Origin: JAOBAU01 sp034667465
GTDB taxonomy: Bacteria > Acidobacteriota > Thermoanaerobaculia > Gp7-AA8
Length of the DNA stretch: 64,000 nucleotides
NCBI GenBank assembly: GCA_034667465.1
Contig: JAXDJV010000012.1
Location: forward strand, 66,259-130,258
Direction of reading: 5' to 3'
Shown: positions 60,993-64,000 of the stretch, in pieces
Numbering within the stretch: position 1 is the first letter of the stretch
Layout of the letters: each line of letters starts with the position of its first letter
Notes under the pieces: generated by a model
The model's input: the letters and a program-made list of their open reading frames with translations, nothing else
What the model was told of the DNA's origin: nothing
The model's database searches: none
Translations under genes and position numbers: made by a program

Positions 60993-62282
60993 GTGCGTCT
61001 TCTGACCAGACTTTCACTACTGATCCCGGCGACGATCCTGGCAGTGGGCGGAGTAGCGTTCGGCTCCGGATTTTCGATCTTCGAGCAGGGCGCGAAGGCG
61101 ACCGCGATGGGCGGCGCATTCGTCGCGACTGCCGACGATCCCAGCGCGATCTTCTACAACGTCGCCGGCATCGCTCAGCAACGGCACCTGTCGTTCATCA
61201 GCGGCGCGACGATCATCAACTTCTCGAACGACTTCACCGGCGACCAGGACGATCCGTTCACGGTCGGCATCAGCGGCGCGAACTACAAGCGCCACACGTT
61301 CACGCCGCCGAACGCATACCTCGTCGTTCCGATCGGTGAGAACCTCACCTTCGGCGTCGGCGCGTTTTCCGCGTTCGGTCTGCGCACCAACTGGCAGGAC
61401 GACTTCCCGGGCCGCTTCATCTCGCGCGATGCGAACGTGAAGACGCTCTCCGTCGAGCCGGCCATCGCGTGGCAGACGAGCGACGGACGCTTCGCCCTCG
61501 GCGCAGGCGCCGAATATCGCCGCGCCAAGATCTCGCTCAACCGCAACAACGGCGCGCTCAATCCGTTCACCCAGAACTTCGCCGACGTCGCCAACGTGTA
61601 TCTCGCCAGCGACTGGGAGAACAACTGGGGCTGGAACGTCGGCCTGCTGTTCAAGCCGACGCCGCAGTGGCGCTTCGGTGCGTCGTACCGCACCGACCAG
61701 ACCATCGACTTCAAGGGCGACGCGAAGTTCACGCAGATCCTCACCGGCAACGCGCAGTTCGACGCGGCCGTTAGAGCCGGGCTGCCGGCCAATCAGGGGA
61801 TCAGCACCTCGATCAACTTCCCGGCCATCGCCGCGGTCGGCGTTGCGACGACGATCATCCCGAACTGGGATGTCGAGTTCGACGTCACGCACACGACGTG
61901 GAGCCGCTTCAAGAATCTCGACATCGCGTTCGACAACACGCCGGCGCTGAACCTCCATCGTCCGCAGAACTGGGAAGACACGAACTCGTTCCGCCTCGGC
62001 GCGAACCATCCGGTCAACCCGAACTGGGACGTTCGTTTCGGCGTCGTTTATGACGAGAACCCGCAGCCGACCGAAGGCGTCGGTCCGCTCCTCCCCGACT
62101 CCGATCGTGAAGGCGTTTCGTTCGGCGTCGGCTACCACAAAGGTCCGTGGATCATCGACGCCACCGAGTTCGTCCTCCACTTCAAGGATCGCAGCACCGG
62201 CGGCATCAACTCCGATCATTTCAACGGCACGTACAAAACCGACGCGAACCTGATCAGCGTGAACTTTGGTTACAGGTTCTAA
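60993..62282 (+). CDS. FadL/TodX family outer-membrane transport protein
   Basis: 429 residues from GTG 60993, with GGAGG about 9 nt upstream. The signal peptide ends near VAFG. The mature N terminus GSGFSIFEQGAKATAMGGAF with ATADDPSAIFYNVAGIA is the FadL hatch signature, and the rest is a beta barrel ending in VNFGYRF (terminal aromatic for BAM recognition). Admits long-chain fatty acids or other hydrophobic compounds. Followed after 24 nt by an SGNH esterase with its own Shine-Dalgarno. Confidence 0.95.
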   Translation: MRLLTRLSLLIPATILAVGGVAFGSGFSIFEQGAKATAMGGAFVATADDPSAIFYNVAGIAQQRHLSFISGATIINFSNDFTGDQDDPFTVGISGANYKRHTFTPPNAYLVVPIGENLTFGVGAFSAFGLRTNWQDDFPGRFISRDANVKTLSVEPAIAWQTSDGRFALGAGAEYRRAKISLNRNNGALNPFTQNFADVANVYLASDWENNWGWNVGLLFKPTPQWRFGASYRTDQTIDFKGDAKFTQILTGNAQFDAAVRAGLPANQGISTSINFPAIAAVGVATTIIPNWDVEFDVTHTTWSRFKNLDIAFDNTPALNLHRPQNWEDTNSFRLGANHPVNPNWDVRFGVVYDENPQPTEGVGPLLPDSDREGVSFGVGYHKGPWIIDATEFVLHFKDRSTGGINSDHFNGTYKTDANLISVNFGYRF

Positions 62283-62309
62283 GCGATCAACCCTAAGGAG
62301 AACCGAGTG

Positions 62310-63764
62310 ATGAGCAACAAGAGCTTCGCACGATTTGTGGCGGTACTTGCCGTCCTTGCCGTCGCAGCGGTGCCGGTCTTCGCTGCGCCAGGAAAAGCGG
62401 ATTTCACCCGCCTCGTCGTCATCGGCACCAGCCTCGGCTCCGGACTCGAGTCCGGATCGCTGAACGTCAACCATCAGCAGTACAGCTTCCCCGCGGTCAT
62501 CGCGCGTCAGGTCGGTCTCACCGTCTGCGGCGTCAGCGCGACCGCGGCCGACAACTGCTTCGCTCAACCACTGGTGAGCTTCCCCGGCATCGGCAGCGAG
62601 AATCAGCTCGTCAGCATCGCGCCGAGCGTCGTGATCTCGCCGGCTCCCGGTTCGGGCACGCCGCTCGTGACCGGATTCGGACGTCCGTACAACAACCTCA
62701 GCGTCCCGGGCATCAAGGCCACCGAGGCCGACACGCTGACCGGCGCGCAGCCGGCCACCAGCACCGCGACTTCGTTCGCGCAGTTCATCCTGCGCGGACT
62801 CGGAACGCAGGCCAATCAGGCGCTCGCGCTTCATCCGACGTTCATCATCGTCGAGCTCGGAGCGAATGACGTCCTCACCGCGCTCACCAGCGGGACATCG
62901 AAGTCGCTCACGCCGCTTGCCGCCTTCACGACTTCGTACAACGCACTCCTCGACAAGCTCCGCGCGGGCGCGCCGGATGCCGGCATCGTCGTCAGCAACC
63001 TGCCGACGAATCCCGCCACGCTCCCGTACATCAACCTCATCGCGCCGTACATCGTGAACCCCGCCACCGGCCAGCCGGTGCTCGGTCCGGACGGCAAGGT
63101 GATTTATTACTTCGCCGAGACCAACGGTGTGCTCGGACAGCTCGACGCAAACTCGCGCGTTCCGCTCCACGCCCAGACCGATCTGCGCGCCGGCTACGGC
63201 ATTCCGCCGGCGCTGAAGTCCATTCCGCCGTTCAATGCGCTCCCGCACGCCGGGGAGCCTCTTCCGGATGCCGACGCACTGACCGGCGCGGAGATTACGG
63301 AGATCGTGCAGCGCGCCGTCGACATCAATGCGGCGATCAACACCGCTGCCAGCGCGCGCCAGATTCCGGTCGCCGACTTCTCCGGCCTCTTCAACCGCGT
63401 CACGGCGCCGGGCGGCATCGCCATCGGCCCGTTCTCGGTAACGAATGCGTTCGTCACCGGCGGCTTCTTCAGCCTGGACGGACTGCACTTCACGGACCTC
63501 GGCTACACGCTGTTCGCGAATGAGTTCATCCGCGCCATCAACCGCGGCTACGGCACGAAGATCCCCGTCGCGTCGGTGACTCCGTTCTTCACGAACAACG
63601 GAGCGATCTCGTTCCTCGCCCGCACCACGAACGGCGACGCCGTCTTCGCGTCGACCCCGTGGGAACTGAGCGACGAGTCAGCCGCGCAGTTCCGGACGAT
63701 GTTCGTCGAGACCGCGGCACCGTTGGCCGCTCCCGGCCGCACCCGCCGTATCTCCAACCACTGA
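62310..63764 (+). CDS. Secreted SGNH-type esterase/lipase
   Basis: 484 residues, signal peptide ending VPVFAA. Block I reads VVIGTSLGSGLESG, with GTS instead of GDS around the presumed Ser. Block III is IVELGANDVLTAL, and the C-terminal block V is LDGLHFTDLGY (Asp and His). AAGGAG lies 9 nt before ATG 62310; GTG 62307 is also possible. Together with the FadL porin it could release and pass on fatty acids from lipids (inference). A strong terminator follows. Confidence 0.88.
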   Translation: MSNKSFARFVAVLAVLAVAAVPVFAAPGKADFTRLVVIGTSLGSGLESGSLNVNHQQYSFPAVIARQVGLTVCGVSATAADNCFAQPLVSFPGIGSENQLVSIAPSVVISPAPGSGTPLVTGFGRPYNNLSVPGIKATEADTLTGAQPATSTATSFAQFILRGLGTQANQALALHPTFIIVELGANDVLTALTSGTSKSLTPLAAFTTSYNALLDKLRAGAPDAGIVVSNLPTNPATLPYINLIAPYIVNPATGQPVLGPDGKVIYYFAETNGVLGQLDANSRVPLHAQTDLRAGYGIPPALKSIPPFNALPHAGEPLPDADALTGAEITEIVQRAVDINAAINTAASARQIPVADFSGLFNRVTAPGGIAIGPFSVTNAFVTGGFFSLDGLHFTDLGYTLFANEFIRAINRGYGTKIPVASVTPFFTNNGAISFLARTTNGDAVFASTPWELSDESAAQFRTMFVETAAPLAAPGRTRRISNH

Positions 63765-63784
63765 TCTGCTTTTACGCAGCGATG

Positions 63785-63812
63785 AGAACGGCGGCCGCAA
63801 GGCCGCCGTTCT
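63785..63812 (+). terminator. Rho-independent terminator
   Basis: AGAACGGCGGCC, loop GCAA, GGCCGCCGTTCT, then TGTTT. It ends the fadL-esterase operon. Confidence 0.9.
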
Positions 63813-63825
63813 TGTTTGGAGCGAC

Positions 63826-64000
63826 CACCGTCATCCTGAGCTTGGGCACTGCGCGAGGCGCAGCGCTGGATGAAAAGAAACCTGCGAGTAGGATGAGAAT
63901 CGGCGACTCGTGGAGAGGCCGGTAACGCTATGGTGCGTCAGAGCCCGATCCTGAGCATGGTCCAGGGAGATCGCGAACTTGATTTGGTGAAGAGACGATG
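63826..64000. other. Unassigned end region
   Basis: After the terminator, GTCATCCTGAGC at 63829 resembles an arm of the GTCATCCC palindromes, and GGATGA near 63870 could be a degenerate partner. An open frame from ATG 63930 (MVRQSPILSMVQGDRELD) runs off the window; I cannot say whether it is a gene. Confidence 0.25.

Noticed and set aside
61017..63488. About 823-codon open frame opposite the fadL-esterase operon
   Set aside because: Crosses two real genes and has a low-complexity Arg/Val/Asp pattern.
63930..64000. Partial gene at the window end
   Set aside because: Only 23 codons are visible without a Shine-Dalgarno or close -10 box; not enough to call.
1..64000. tRNA, rRNA or riboswitch genes
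   Set aside because: No cloverleaf with a GTTCRA-type arm, rRNA segment or known riboswitch core was recognised by eye in the intergenic gaps; a covariance search would be needed to exclude them.

Overview
The window is 64 kb of a GC-rich (about 60-65% by eye), densely packed bacterial chromosome with about 53 protein genes. I see no rRNA, tRNA, prophage, insertion sequence or CRISPR array. The gene set suggests a Gram-negative, aerobic soil or sediment heterotroph. It has an outer-membrane FadL porin, many secreted peptidases (two S9, a coupled M16 pair, M43, two M20, one M1 fused to an ABC permease), a Ser/Thr kinase with TPR repeats, a plant-type polyphenol oxidase, a di-heme cytochrome c, class II sirtuin and DinB proteins. 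This profile, together with the intergenic palindromes, fits Acidobacteriota (a Thermoanaerobaculia-like or Vicinamibacteria-like lineage) best. That placement is an inference, because no marker gene could be aligned here.

Layout. 1-8 kb: dnaE, a DUF6526 protein, membrane proteins and a frameshifted rof-like gene. 8-12 kb: an EVE / macro-domain / receiver operon, then an aminotransferase group. 12-18.6 kb: a Ser/Thr kinase with a small partner, an alpha/beta hydrolase with ychF, and glk with an SRPBCC gene. 18.6-28.3 kb: SUI1/eIF1-like protein, a TrmN6-like methyltransferase, the M16 pair, a BNR-propeller lipoprotein, an M43 protease and a YdcF protein. 28.3-33.7 kb: an SGNH hydrolase, an ABC exporter with a TonB-C/SH3 lipoprotein, and typA. 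33.7-40.3 kb: polyphenol oxidase, a parallel beta-helix protein, a Calx-beta/TIG protein and an S9 peptidase. 40.3-46.5 kb: two small proteins, sirtuin/DinB, a GT39-like glycosyltransferase, an M20 dipeptidase and a cytochrome c. 46.6-54.6 kb: an ABC ATPase with an ABC permease-M1 aminopeptidase fusion, a second S9 peptidase, a ZIP transporter and a response regulator. 54.6-64 kb: an M20 amidohydrolase, a diguanylate cyclase, gatB, a DUF4412-like protein, FadL and an SGNH esterase.

Two architectural signals stand out. First, five intergenic palindromes (4381, 17086, 46469, 51087, 53318) are built from tandem 7-nt units whose sequence differs by locus (AGGATGA, GGCATGA, GTGCTGA). The arms flank a related core that begins near AAAGGC and, in the best copies, ends in GCGAAGCG. 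I know of no function for them and consider them the best candidate for an undescribed system. Two other palindrome families are present: GTCATCCCGAGC-type (23585, 30017) and GGGGTCAGACCCC-type (60065).

Second, at least 15 genes have a TANNNT -10 box 6-9 nt before the start codon and no Shine-Dalgarno sequence, which points to widespread leaderless transcription. At three divergent gene pairs the two opposing -10 boxes overlap, in one case inside a 22-bp intergenic space. Other genes, mostly in operons or with secreted products, have normal Shine-Dalgarno sites and ATGA/GTGA stop-start overlaps.
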